DNA from: DTWD01 sp963662965
GTDB lineage: Bacteria > Acidobacteriota > Vicinamibacteria > Vicinamibacterales > UBA8438
Assembly (NCBI GenBank): GCA_963662965.1
Contig: OY759970.1
Location: 5,157,828-5,221,827, forward strand
Reading direction: 5' to 3'
Length of the DNA stretch: 64,000 bases
The notes below the pieces were generated by a model that saw nothing but the letters and a program-made list of their open reading frames with translations, was not told the origin of the DNA and did not search any database. A program made the position numbers and the translations under genes. Each line of letters begins with the position of its first letter. The first letter of the stretch is position 1. This document shows, one piece after another, positions 1-8,090 of this stretch.

Positions 1-116
1 TGACGCACGGGGCGCGCAGCGTGGTGCTCGCCGGCCACCGCCGGCAGCGCACCGGCACCGCGTGCACACCCCTCCACCAGGGGGCCGTCACCATGGACCC
101 CGTCCGCTTCGAGTAG
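1..116 (+). CDS. C-terminal end of an unidentified protein (partial)
   Basis: An open frame runs from base 3 to a TAG at 114-116 and would encode 37 residues ending in TMDPVRFE. The start lies outside the window. The piece is too short to assign to a family, and the only support for coding is the uninterrupted frame with codon use like its neighbours. It points the same way as ilvE but is separated from it by about 350 bases, so it is probably the end of the preceding transcription unit. Confidence 0.3.
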   Translation, partial: THGARSVVLAGHRRQRTGTACTPLHQGAVTMDPVRFE

Positions 117-464
117 CTACGTGAGAAACATGTGATGACCCCACAGGTCGGACCGACATCGGACGCGACCGATTCAGACACTGGGTACCCCTGTCAGCCC
201 GTGCCGGTCTCTGGTCCCCGATGTAGCGCCTTGTCCATCGTGGCCCGGAACCGCAGTGGTGCCACACCAGAGGCCGGATATCTTGCTGCACCCAAGCTGG
301 TGGCTGTTCCGCCGTCGCTCTCTTGCCCCCAGGAGGAGTCCATATATTTCTGAGGGATGTGCGCGACCGGCGGCTGAGTCCGGTCGCAGCGCTTGCCAAG
401 GCCGAGCGTGCTTCGTAGACTGAAGTTGCGCGTAACTTATTCACTACACACGATTTCACACGTT
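117..464. other. Intergenic region upstream of ilvE
   Basis: I find no convincing gene in these 348 bases. Short open frames exist on both strands, but none has a ribosome binding site or a recognisable product. The region contains one strong inverted repeat (listed separately) and presumably the ilvE promoter. The stretch just before the ilvE start is AT-richer (around 430-464), which suits a promoter or leader, but I cannot pick a clear -35/-10 pair. Confidence 0.5.
363..387 (+). promoter_or_regulatory. Strong hairpin in the ilvE upstream region
   Basis: GCGACCGG (363-370) is perfectly complementary to CCGGTCGC (380-387) across a 9-base loop. No T-run follows, so a simple intrinsic terminator is unlikely. 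It could be a terminator for the gene to the left, a leader structure of ilvE or an operator. The sequence does not decide between these. Confidence 0.4.
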
Positions 465-1436
465 ATGAGCTTCGGAACCGGCCAGATCTGGATGAACGGT
501 TCGTTGGTCGACTGGGCCGACGCAAAGATCCATATCGCGTCACACGTCATCCATTACGGGAGCGGTGTGTTCGAAGGGGCCCGATGCTACGACACCGACA
601 AGGGCGCCGCGGTCTTCCGACTCGACGCGCACATCCGACGGTTGTTCGACTCGGCCAAGATCTATCGGATGGATTACGCACTCGGACAGGACGAGTTCCA
701 GGCCGCGGTCCTCGACACGATCCGCGCAAATCAGTACCGCTCGTGCTACATCCGTCCCCTTCTGTATCGCGGATACGACTCGCTCGGCGTCGATCCGTTC
801 AGCTGTCCGGTCGAAGCGACGATCATCGTGTTTCACTGGGGGGCGTATCTCGGAGAGGACTCTCTGGAGCAGGGTGTCGACGTTCAAATCAGCTCGTGGG
901 GACGCGGCGCACCAAACCGCTTCCCGTCGGTGTCGAAGTCGACCGCCAACTACGCGAATTCGCAGCTCATCAAGATGGAAGCGATGCTGAACGGGTATAG
1001 CGAGGGCATCGCCCTCGACCCGCGCGGGTTCGTCAGCGAGGGAAGCGGCCAAAACATCTTCGTCGTACGTGACAACGTCATCACGACGCCGCCGCTCGCC
1101 GACTCCATCTTGCTCGGTATCACCCGCGACGTCGTCATTACGCTCGCGAGGGAGCTTGGGTTCACGGTGCAGGAGGCCACGGTGCCCCGTGAAACGCTCT
1201 ACATCGCGGATGAAGTATTCTTCACCGGCACCGCGGCCGAGATCTCGCCGATTCGATCCATCGACAAGATCACCATCGGCAGTGGGACCCGTGGCCCGGT
1301 GACCGAAGCGATCCAGCATCGCTTCTTCGACATCATCAACGGACGTCTGCCGGATACACACGGCTGGCTGACGTTTGTCTACGACGACGACGCGGCAGCC
1401 ACGCTAACTGCCTCGACGGCCGCGAAGAGCAACTAG
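465..1436 (+). CDS. ilvE: Branched-chain amino acid aminotransferase
   Basis: A fold-type IV PLP enzyme of 323 residues that moves the amino group between glutamate and the 2-keto acids of leucine, isoleucine and valine in the cytoplasm. The pyridoxal-binding lysine lies in SVSKSTANYANSQ. Downstream are the family motif EGIALDPRGFVSEGSGQNIF and the cofactor phosphate-binding TPPLADSILLGITRD segment. The frame stays open upstream to 393, but ATG 465 gives the usual N-terminus (MSFGTGQIWMNG), so I use it. It is followed after 42 bases by pilT and is not obviously in a biosynthetic operon. D-amino acid transaminase and aminodeoxychorismate lyase share the fold, but the length and motifs fit IlvE better. 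Confidence 0.93.
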   Translation: MSFGTGQIWMNGSLVDWADAKIHIASHVIHYGSGVFEGARCYDTDKGAAVFRLDAHIRRLFDSAKIYRMDYALGQDEFQAAVLDTIRANQYRSCYIRPLLYRGYDSLGVDPFSCPVEATIIVFHWGAYLGEDSLEQGVDVQISSWGRGAPNRFPSVSKSTANYANSQLIKMEAMLNGYSEGIALDPRGFVSEGSGQNIFVVRDNVITTPPLADSILLGITRDVVITLARELGFTVQEATVPRETLYIADEVFFTGTAAEISPIRSIDKITIGSGTRGPVTEAIQHRFFDIINGRLPDTHGWLTFVYDDDAAATLTASTAAKSN

Positions 1437-1478
1437 TCGACCGGGGCGCCGCCACGGCCATTTCGAACGACACCTGCC

Positions 1479-2632
1479 ATGGATTTGAACGAGCTGTTGA
1501 CCGTTGCCACAAAGCAAGGGGCGTCGGACGTTCACATCAAGACCGGCACCCCGGCCATGATGCGGGTGAGCGGCCGGCTTGTCCCTATCGGCGATGAGGC
1601 GCGGTTAACGCACGAGCAAACCGAGCAGATGGCGTCGCTGATGCTGCTGCCGGAGCTGCGCGAGGCGCTCGAACGGAACTACGATGTCGACCTCACCTGC
1701 AGCATCCCCGGGGTCGGGCGCTTCAGATGCAACGTCTTTAAGCAACGGGGCACTGTCGGGTTGGCCTTGCGCATCATTCCGATGAAGGTGCTCTCGCTCG
1801 ACGAGCTCGAGCTTCCCGCGATCCTCAAGAGCGTCGCCTCCGAAGAGCGGGGGCTGGTGCTCGTGACCGGCACGACCGGCAGCGGCAAAAGCACCACCTT
1901 GGCCGGGATGATCGACCACATCAACTCGACGAAGCAATTACACGTCATGACCGTCGAGGACCCGATCGAGCACCTGCACCGGGACGGCCAATCGATCGTC
2001 AATCAGCGCGAAGTCGCGGTCGACACACCGTCCTTCGCGCATGCACTTCGCGCCGCGCTCCGCCAAGACCCTGACATCATCCTAGTCGGTGAGATGCGGG
2101 ACCTCGAAACGGTCGAGACCGGCTTGCTCGCCGCCGAGACCGGCCACCTGGTGCTCTCGACGCTGCACACCCTCGACGCCACCGAAACCATCAACCGCAT
2201 TATCGCGGTGTTTCCCCCGCATCAGCAGCGTCAAGTGCGCTTGCAGTTGGCGAGCGTGCTCAAGGCCGTCATCTCGCAGCGCCTGATCCCTCGCGCGGAT
2301 GGCGACGGACGATGCGCGGCGCTCGAGATCATGATCTCGACGCCGTTCATCCGTGATTGCATCGTCGACAAGGAGAGACCTATCAGATCCAAGGCGCGAT
2401 CGCGCAGGGCACCTCCCAATACGGCATGCAGACGTTCGACCAGGCGATCTTTGCGCTGTACGAGAGCAAGCGGATTACGCTCGACGAACCCATACGTTGG
2501 GTCTCGAACGTCAACGAGTTCACGCTCCGAGTGCAAGGGATCGGCAGCACGTCAGACATGACGCGCGACCAAATGGCGCAATCCGATACCGGCACCGGCG
2601 GCGCGCCGGATGTCGAGCGTTTTGGGGTGTAG
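1479..2632 (+). pseudogene. pilT: Type IV pilus retraction ATPase PilT, frameshifted
   Basis: PilT powers pilus retraction (twitching motility) as a cytoplasmic hexameric ATPase. The first ~299 codons are normal: Walker A GTTGSGKST, Asp box EDPIEHLH, Walker B region DPDIILVGEMRD and His box ETGHLVLSTLHT. After IVDKE (to 2375) the expected C-terminus TYQIQGAIAQGTSQYGMQTF continues in another frame from 2378 to TAG 2630-2632. One missing base at 2373-2378 (gagagacc instead of gagaagacc) explains this. Unshifted, the protein ends at 2561 with a basic nonsense tail. Either the gene is a recent pseudogene or the base is missing from the assembly. The C-terminal part is otherwise intact, which favours a very recent event or an error. 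recX follows directly. Confidence 0.85.
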
Positions 2633-2640
2633 GAGCGTCC

Positions 2641-3111
2641 CTGGCCTCGAATCCGTACGCCGCAGGCCTGGCGCTGCTCGCCAGGCGCGAACTGTCGACG
2701 GCCCAGCTGCGTGACCGTCTTCTCGGTAAGGAGTTCGATCCAGAACCGGTGGAGCGAGCGATCCGACGCCTTCGACGGGAGGGGGCGCTCGACGATCGGC
2801 GGACCGCCAGCGTCTACGCGCGGCGCGCGACGCTTGTCAAGCATCGCGGACCTCGACGAGCCGTGCGCGAAATCGAAGCGACCGGCATCGCACCCACCGT
2901 CGCTCGCTCGGCGGTCTCCGAGGTCTACGCGGAGGTCGAGGTCGACACGATCATCCAACGCGCCTTGAGCCGGCGACTGAGGGGGCGTGTCCAGGATCGC
3001 GCTCAGTTCCGTCGGCTCTACCAGTACCTGGTACGGCAGGGGTTTGACGGCAGCATGGCCATCGCCGTACTTCGGACGCGCTCGACCGCCGACGCCGGGC
3101 CGGACGACTGA
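2641..3111 (+). CDS. recX: Regulatory protein RecX
   Basis: RecX binds RecA filaments and limits recombination. The 156-residue product has the family's tandem three-helix repeats, with LARRELSTAQLRDRLL near the start and a closing YLVRQGFDGSMAIAVLR. There is no ATG, GTG or TTG in frame near the expected N-terminus. The best start is CTG 2641, preceded by AGGAG (2631-2635) at 5 bases. That AGGAG overlaps the pilT stop, so translation may be coupled. The next in-frame GTG, at about 2749, would remove the first repeat. The frame is open far upstream, but that stretch overlaps pilT and looks non-coding. alaS follows after 17 bases; recX beside alaS is a common arrangement. Confidence 0.85.
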   Translation: MASNPYAAGLALLARRELSTAQLRDRLLGKEFDPEPVERAIRRLRREGALDDRRTASVYARRATLVKHRGPRRAVREIEATGIAPTVARSAVSEVYAEVEVDTIIQRALSRRLRGRVQDRAQFRRLYQYLVRQGFDGSMAIAVLRTRSTADAGPDD

Positions 3112-3128
3112 CAGCGCGCTATGCAAGA

Positions 3129-5852
3129 ATGACGACGATGACATCGGCGGACATCCGGCAAAGCTTCCTCGACTATTTCCGGGAACGGGGTCACCGCATC
3201 GTGCCGAGCGCGTCGCTCGTCCCGACGAACGACCCGACGTTGCTCTTCACCAATGCCGGGATGAATCAGTTCAAGGAACTCTTCCTCGGAACGGAACGTC
3301 GTGACTACCGACGTGCGACCACCGCGCAGAAGTGCATGCGCGTGAGCGGCAAGCACAACGACCTCGACAATGTCGGGCCGTCATTGCGGCACCACACGTT
3401 CTTCGAGATGCTCGGCAACTTCTCGTTCGGCGACTACTTCAAGAGCGACGCGATCCCGTTCGCGTGGGAGCTACTCACCGACGTCTGGCGTCTTGCGCCA
3501 GAGCGGCTGTATGCCACTGTCTTCCAGGGTGAGGACGGTGTGCCGCGCGACGATGAGGCGTACGGGCTATGGCAGAAACTCCTCCCCGACGCGCGCATTG
3601 CAGAAATGGGGGCCGCTGAGAACTTCTGGGCCATGGGCGACACCGGTCCGTGCGGCCGTTGCTCGGAGGTGCACTACCACCGCGGTGACCATCTCCCCTG
3701 CCCGGCGCCGACGTGCCTCGGCATCGACTGCAGCTGCGACCGCTACGTCGAAATCTGGAACAACGTGTTCATGGAGTTCGACCGGCAGCCCGATGGCACG
3801 CTCTCGCCGCTGCCCGCGCCGTCAATCGACACCGGGATGGGACTTGAGCGCATCGTGGCGGTACTGCAGGACACGCTTTCGAACTACGACACCGACCTGT
3901 TCACGCCGCTGCTAGGGGCGATCGGAGAGCGAGCCGGCACTCCTTACGGCGCACGCTCCGGGAGGGAAACCGACGATTCGACCGATGTTTCCATCAGGGT
4001 CATCGCCGACCATTTGCGAGCCATGACGTTCTTGATCGGCGACGGCGTCGTCCCGTCGAACGAGTGGCGAGGGTACGTGCTCCGCAAGATCATGCGCCGG
4101 GCGATGCGACACGGCAAGAAGCTTGGCCTGCGCGACCCGTTCCTGCACAGCCTCGTCGATGTCGTGGTGTCAGAGATGGCGAGCGCCTATCCAGAGCTGG
4201 AGTCGAACAAGGCATCCATTGTCCGCACCGTGCGTCGCGAGGAGGAGCAGTTCGACAAGGTCCTCACCGATGGACTCCCCCGACTCGAGGCAGCGCTGGG
4301 AGCGGCGGAGCGCGGGCCCCGGGTCCTGCCGGGCGAAGAGGCGTTCCGCCTGTACGACACGTTCGGACTCCCGCTCGATTTCATTGAGGATTTCGCCGAC
4401 ACACGACAGGTGCAGGTCGACCGGACCGGCTTCGACGCGGCGATGGAGGCGCAGCGGTCACGGGCCCGCGCGAGTAGCCGGTTCACCGCCGATGAGACGA
4501 CCGCCTTCGCGCCGCGGGACAGCGACGACCCGGCCGCGATGACCGAGACGTTCGTTGGCTATGACGACACCGCAAGCGTGAGCACCGTCGCGTTTCTCTT
4601 CCGGACCGACGGAACTGGCACCGAGACGCTTGGCGCGGGAGAGGACGGCTTTGCCGTCCTCTCCCCGACTCCGTTCTACCTCGAATCCGGGGGTCAGGTC
4701 TCCGACGAAGGTCGTCTCACCACCGAGGGCGTCAGCGCCAGCGTACGGGACGTCGTGCGACCAATGCCGACGTGGCCGCGGATGCACGTCCTCACGGTGA
4801 ACGAGGGCACGCTCCAGGTCGGGGCCACCGTCACCGCGGAGGTCGTCATCGAGCGACGCGACGCGATTCGCCGCAATCACACCGCCACACACCTCCTCCA
4901 CGCGGCACTGCGCGACGTCGTCGGCACGCACGTCAAGCAGGCGGGATCACTCGTCGCGCCCGACCGACTGCGATTCGATATCTCTCACTACGAACCGCTT
5001 GCGCCCAGCCAGATTGCCGACGTCGAGCGCATCGTGAACAACCGCATCATTGACAACCAGACGGTCGACACCCAAGAGCGGTCGACCGAGGATGCGATCG
5101 CGGACGGCGCCATGGCGTTGTTCGGCGAGAAATATGGCGACCGCGTGCGTGTCGTCTCAGTGCCAGGATTTTCGGTAGAGCTCTGCGGCGGCACCCACTG
5201 CCGCGCGACCGGAGACATCGGGCCGTTCGTCGTGACGCACGAAGGGGGCGTCGCCGCCGGGGTCCGCCGACTCGAGGCGGTCACGGGAGATACGGCCGTG
5301 CAACTCCTGCAGGAACGTCGCGCGACGCTTGATGCCTTGCTCCATGCGCTCGGCACGACGGCTGCCGATGCGCTGCCCGCCGTCAGGAAGCTGCAAGCGG
5401 AGACCAAACGTTTGAGCCGCGATGTCGAGCAACTGAAGGTGAAAGCCGCAATGAATGCCGAGCACGGGTCCGCGACCGCCACTGGTGACCTCGCCGGTGA
5501 TGTCGCCGAGATCAACGGTGTGAAGCTCGCGGTACGGCGCGTCTCGGGCCTCGAGCCGGGAGCACTCCGCGCACTCGCCGATTCGCTGCGGGACCGCCTC
5601 GGTAGCGGCGTCGTGGTCCTCGCGGCGGACACCGCCGGCAAGGCCGCACTCGTGGTGACGGTGACGCGTGACCTGACGGACCGGATTCACGCCGGCGACC
5701 TGGTGAAAGCCCTCGCGCCGATTGTCGGCGGCCGGGGCGGCGGCCGCGCTGATTTTGCGCAGGCCGGTGGTCGTCAAGTCGAGCGCATCGATGAGGTCGT
5801 CCCTGAGAGCCGGGCGGCGGTCGAGGAAATGCTCAGGCTTAGACGGGGCTGA
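3129..5852 (+). CDS. alaS: Alanyl-tRNA synthetase
   Basis: A class II synthetase (907 residues) that charges tRNA-Ala in the cytoplasm. Domains in order: catalytic core (residues 1-240, with TLLFTNAGMNQFK and FFEMLGNFSFGDY), tRNA recognition, the editing domain with zinc-ligand motifs HTATHLLH and CGGTHC, and a C-terminal DHHA1/oligomerisation part with a GGRGGGRADFAQAGG segment. Slightly longer than the usual ~875 residues. ATG 3129 is followed at once by a second candidate start, and 3129 keeps the standard N-terminus (ADIRQSFLDYFRERGH). The last codons carry the 11-mer TTAGACGGGGC that heads repeat family B elsewhere in the window. Confidence 0.97.
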   Translation: MTTMTSADIRQSFLDYFRERGHRIVPSASLVPTNDPTLLFTNAGMNQFKELFLGTERRDYRRATTAQKCMRVSGKHNDLDNVGPSLRHHTFFEMLGNFSFGDYFKSDAIPFAWELLTDVWRLAPERLYATVFQGEDGVPRDDEAYGLWQKLLPDARIAEMGAAENFWAMGDTGPCGRCSEVHYHRGDHLPCPAPTCLGIDCSCDRYVEIWNNVFMEFDRQPDGTLSPLPAPSIDTGMGLERIVAVLQDTLSNYDTDLFTPLLGAIGERAGTPYGARSGRETDDSTDVSIRVIADHLRAMTFLIGDGVVPSNEWRGYVLRKIMRRAMRHGKKLGLRDPFLHSLVDVVVSEMASAYPELESNKASIVRTVRREEEQFDKVLTDGLPRLEAALGAAERGPRVLPGEEAFRLYDTFGLPLDFIEDFADTRQVQVDRTGFDAAMEAQRSRARASSRFTADETTAFAPRDSDDPAAMTETFVGYDDTASVSTVAFLFRTDGTGTETLGAGEDGFAVLSPTPFYLESGGQVSDEGRLTTEGVSASVRDVVRPMPTWPRMHVLTVNEGTLQVGATVTAEVVIERRDAIRRNHTATHLLHAALRDVVGTHVKQAGSLVAPDRLRFDISHYEPLAPSQIADVERIVNNRIIDNQTVDTQERSTEDAIADGAMALFGEKYGDRVRVVSVPGFSVELCGGTHCRATGDIGPFVVTHEGGVAAGVRRLEAVTGDTAVQLLQERRATLDALLHALGTTAADALPAVRKLQAETKRLSRDVEQLKVKAAMNAEHGSATATGDLAGDVAEINGVKLAVRRVSGLEPGALRALADSLRDRLGSGVVVLAADTAGKAALVVTVTRDLTDRIHAGDLVKALAPIVGGRGGGRADFAQAGGRQVERIDEVVPESRAAVEEMLRLRRG

Positions 5853-5929
5853 TTCGGGCGCCTGTGCCATTCTGTAAAGCTGGCGTCCCGCACGCCCGAT
5901 ACGCCAGTACACGCTACACTGGGAATCTG

Positions 5930-6667
5930 ATGGGACTGCGCCAACGCCTGCTCGCTGGAATCGTCGCCGCCGGTTTCATGGCGGTGGCCACAGCGGTAGA
6001 CGCGCAGATCTACTCGTGGCGCGACGGCAACGGGAGGCTCGTGCTGTCGGACCGACCGCCGGTCGATGGCACGGAGACGATGGCCTTCTCCGGCTCATCG
6101 AATATCCGGACGACGCGGCCGCTCGCCCGGATGACTTGGGCCGGCACGTATGACGCCGTCATCGATCGATATACCGCCCGCGAGGGGGGGGTGCGGCCCG
6201 ATCTCGTCCGTGCCGTGATTCAGGTCGAGTCCGGCTTCAATCCCAACGCGCGCTCCCACGTCTGAGCGATGGGCCTGATGCAACTGATGCCCGACACTGC
6301 TGCGGAGCTCGGCGTGGTGAACGCCTACGACCCTGAGCAGAACATCCGCGGAGGGGTACACTATCTTCGGCAGCTCCTGACCACGTACGACGGCAACGAG
6401 GAGCTCGCTCTGGCCGCTTACAATGCCGGCTCCGGCACCGTCGAGCGCTACGGCAACCAAGTTCCGCCGTGCCCGGAAACGCAGGATTACGTCGAGCGTG
6501 TCCGCGCCTCGACTGCTCTGGACGGTGAGACGCGGACCCCCGCACTCTCCTCTGGCACCACGATCTTCAAGGTGTACAAGACCGTGCGAGGGCGTCGCAT
6601 CGCCGTGTACACGAACGTCATGCCGCCGTCGGGCGAATACGAGATCGCCAGCCGGCCGCGGCGCTAA
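5930..6667 (+). pseudogene. Periplasmic SLT-type lytic transglycosylase with an in-frame TGA
   Basis: The predicted product cleaves peptidoglycan between MurNAc and GlcNAc. ATG 5930 gives a signal peptide (LLAGIVAAGFMAVATAVDA), then a DUF4124-like segment (IYSWRDGNGRLVLSDRPP), then the SLT domain. Catalytic Glu is in QVESGFNPNARS. TGA at 6263-6265 stops the frame just after it. The same frame then continues with AMGLMQLMPDTAAELG, the rest of the domain (LALAAYNAGSGTVERYG) and a normal C-terminus to 6667. In homologues the interrupted position is usually Gly, so GGA to TGA is a one-base explanation. Gene decay or sequence error are the likely causes; readthrough cannot be excluded. The intact part after the stop argues against old decay. 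Confidence 0.8.
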
Positions 6668-6682
6668 GAGCCTGACGCGACC

Positions 6683-7084
6683 GTGGGCACATCGCCTCCG
6701 GCCCACTCTGTGCGGCTCGACGTCTGGCTCGACGTGGCCTGCTTGTTCAGGACGCGCTCTGAGGCGCAGCGCGCCGTGAAAGGAGGCAAGGTCGACATCA
6801 ACGGCCGTCGGGCGAAGCCACACCGCGAGGTCCACACTGGCGACGAGGTGCGCATCACGCGGTCGAACGGGGTCAAGCAGGTCGTGGCGATCGTTGGTCT
6901 CGCTGAGCGCCACCTCCCCAGGGCCGACGCGCGCACGCTGTATGAAGACCGAACGCCGCCCCCTACTGCAGAAGAAGCGGAGTTTCGCGCGCTGATGCGA
7001 CACGCCGGGCACACCGCCCACACCGCCGCCCCGCCGGACAAGCGTCAGCGTCGTCAGCTCCGCCGGCTGAAAGGACGCGGTTAG
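6683..7084 (+). CDS. RNA-binding S4 domain protein (HslR-like)
   Basis: A 133-residue basic protein with an S4 domain at residues 10-65: RLDVWLDVACLFRTRSEAQR, then GGKVDINGRRAKPHREVHTGDEV. This is the signature of Hsp15/HslR-type proteins, which bind RNA and in E. coli rescue stalled 50S subunits. The tail is rich in Arg and Lys (RQRRQLRRLKGRG). Start GTG 6683 is the longest reasonable one; a GTG further in at 6710, directly at VRLDVWL, is also possible. It lies 15 bases after the lytic transglycosylase and just before a family A repeat. Confidence 0.8.
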   Translation: MGTSPPAHSVRLDVWLDVACLFRTRSEAQRAVKGGKVDINGRRAKPHREVHTGDEVRITRSNGVKQVVAIVGLAERHLPRADARTLYEDRTPPPTAEEAEFRALMRHAGHTAHTAAPPDKRQRRQLRRLKGRG

Positions 7085-7093
7085 GGCGCTGCT

Positions 7094-7158
7094 GCGAGGG
7101 AGTCTGGGGGAAGCGCCAGAGACGCAGCGGCATGATCGAGGGCGATATTCCCCCAGTG
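7094..7158 (+). repeat. Dispersed palindromic repeat, family A copy 1
   Basis: Left arm TCTGGGGGAAGCGCC (7103-7117) and right arm GGCGATATTCCCCCAGT (7141-7157) are imperfect inverse complements around a 23-base centre. The same arms recur at 8391, 25438, 36530, 49147 and 55295. This copy lies between the S4 gene and the promoter of the DUF411 gene. Confidence 0.8.
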
Positions 7159-7175
7159 TAATCAATGGGCCCGGC

Positions 7176-7181
7176 TATAAT
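7176..7181 (+). promoter_or_regulatory. Candidate -10 box of the DUF411 gene
   Basis: A perfect TATAAT ends 6 bases before the ATG at 7188. Transcription would start at or next to that ATG, so the mRNA may be leaderless. No good -35 hexamer is visible 16-18 bases upstream, where the end of repeat A1 lies. Confidence 0.45.
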
Positions 7182-7187
7182 GGTGCC

Positions 7188-7652
7188 ATGCGGAGCTTGA
7201 TCCTCAGCCTGAGTCTCGTCGTCGTCCTCGCAAGTGCCGGCGTCGGGTTCCTGGCGCACAGCGCGCACGCCCAGGGCCAACCGACGATCGAGGTCTACAA
7301 AACCCCTACCTGAGGCTGCTGCATGAAGTGGGTGGTTCACCTGCAAGAGCACGGCTTCGAAGTCACCGTGACGGATGTCCCGAGCGTCGTCCCCATCAAG
7401 CAGCGCGCGGGCCTGAGCCCGCAGCTATCGTCCTGCCATACGGCGCTCGTCGATGACTACGTCATCGAGGGGCACGTGCCGGCGTCAGAAGTCGAGCGCC
7501 TGCTCGCGGAGAGACCGGCCATTCGAGGTCTCGCGGTTCCGGGAATGCCAATCGGCTCGCCGGGGATGGAGGGACCGAATGCGCGCGGCTTCGACGTGTA
7601 TGCTTTTGATCGCTGGGGCGGAAGCGAGGTCTACGCGACGCACGGGAAGTAG
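7188..7652 (+). CDS. DUF411 (CopG-like) periplasmic protein with TGA at a motif cysteine; candidate selenoprotein
   Basis: ATG 7188 opens a signal peptide (SLVVVLASAGVGF..AHA). The mature protein begins TIEVYKTPT and the frame then meets TGA at 7311-7313. Without any shift it continues GCCMKWVVHLQEHGFEVTV.. to TAG at 7650-7652. DUF411 proteins carry a CxCC metal or redox motif (C-G-C-C) here, so the TGA stands exactly at the first Cys: TPT-U-GCC, residue 42 of 154. The rest is typical of the family: SSCHTALVDDYVIEGHVPA and GLAVPGMPIGSPGMEG. DUF411 members include copper-resistance proteins of the CopG type. A hairpin suited to a bacterial SECIS follows. The alternative is a nonsense mutation or error; two other genes within 5 kb are also interrupted. 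No Sec machinery is in the window. Confidence 0.65.
7317..7351 (+). promoter_or_regulatory. Candidate bacterial SECIS hairpin
   Basis: Starting 3 bases after the TGA: TGCT (7317-7320) pairs with AGCA (7348-7351), GCA (7321-7323) with TGC (7342-7344), and TGAA (7324-7327) with TTCA (7336-7339). CC and AAG bulge on the 3' side. The 8-base apical loop GTGGGTGG (7328-7335) is G-rich and starts with G. The loop begins 14 bases after the TGA, slightly closer than the usual range for such elements. Folding was done by eye. Confidence 0.5.
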
Positions 7653-7675
7653 TCTCCTGCTAGACTGTAGGGTTA

Positions 7676-7975
7676 ATGGCCAACCATAAATCGGCACTGA
7701 AGGCACATGCGAAGAGCCTACAGCGCCGCGAGCACAATCGGCAGCTCCGAAGCCGCATGAGGCACGCCTTGACGGCCGCCCGCGGCGCTATTGACGATGT
7801 CGCCGCGGGCGACTCCACCGGCGATGGCGATGCCGTGAAGGCTCGCGAGGCTATTCGGAGCACGGTGGCCCTCATCGACACGCTCGCGGGCAAGGGTGTG
7901 ATCCACCAGAACGCCGCGGGGCGTCATAAGGCGCGGTTGTCGAAACGACTAGAAAAAGCGACCGCCGCCGCCTAA
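7676..7975 (+). CDS. rpsT: 30S ribosomal protein bS20
   Basis: A 99-residue basic, helical protein that binds 16S rRNA. The N-terminus MANHKSALKAHAKSLQRREH is the family signature, and the C-terminal part has the usual KGVIHQNAAGRHKARLSKRL. ATG 7676 is the only sensible start and lies 23 bases after the DUF411 gene. It stands apart from other ribosomal genes, as rpsT normally does. It is the last plus-strand gene before the long minus-strand block. Confidence 0.96.
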   Translation: MANHKSALKAHAKSLQRREHNRQLRSRMRHALTAARGAIDDVAAGDSTGDGDAVKAREAIRSTVALIDTLAGKGVIHQNAAGRHKARLSKRLEKATAAA

Positions 7976-8090
7976 GGTTAGACTCAGACTGGGCTTACCG
8001 CCACGAACCCCGTCGCGCCGGCACTCGCCGAGACCCCTTCGCCCCACTCCGTGCCGGCGAGACGCACCGTGCGCGTCCTCGCCCGTGGCC
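7976..8090. repeat. Dispersed repeat, family B copy 1
   Basis: Follows rpsT directly and begins TTAGACTCAGACTGGGC. It shares with the other family B copies the order: GAACCCCGTCG, GCACTCGCCGAGACCCC, CCCCACTCCGTGCCGGCGA and a GTGCGCGTCCTC tail. It is more diverged than copies 2 and 3. Confidence 0.6.

Noticed and set aside
132..353. A 73-codon open frame upstream of ilvE
   Set aside because: No ribosome binding site, no recognisable motif and atypical composition.
6263..6265. TGA in the lytic transglycosylase as a second selenocysteine codon
   Set aside because: The position is Gly in homologues, not Cys, and only a weak 4-pair stem follows. Nonsense mutation or error is more likely.
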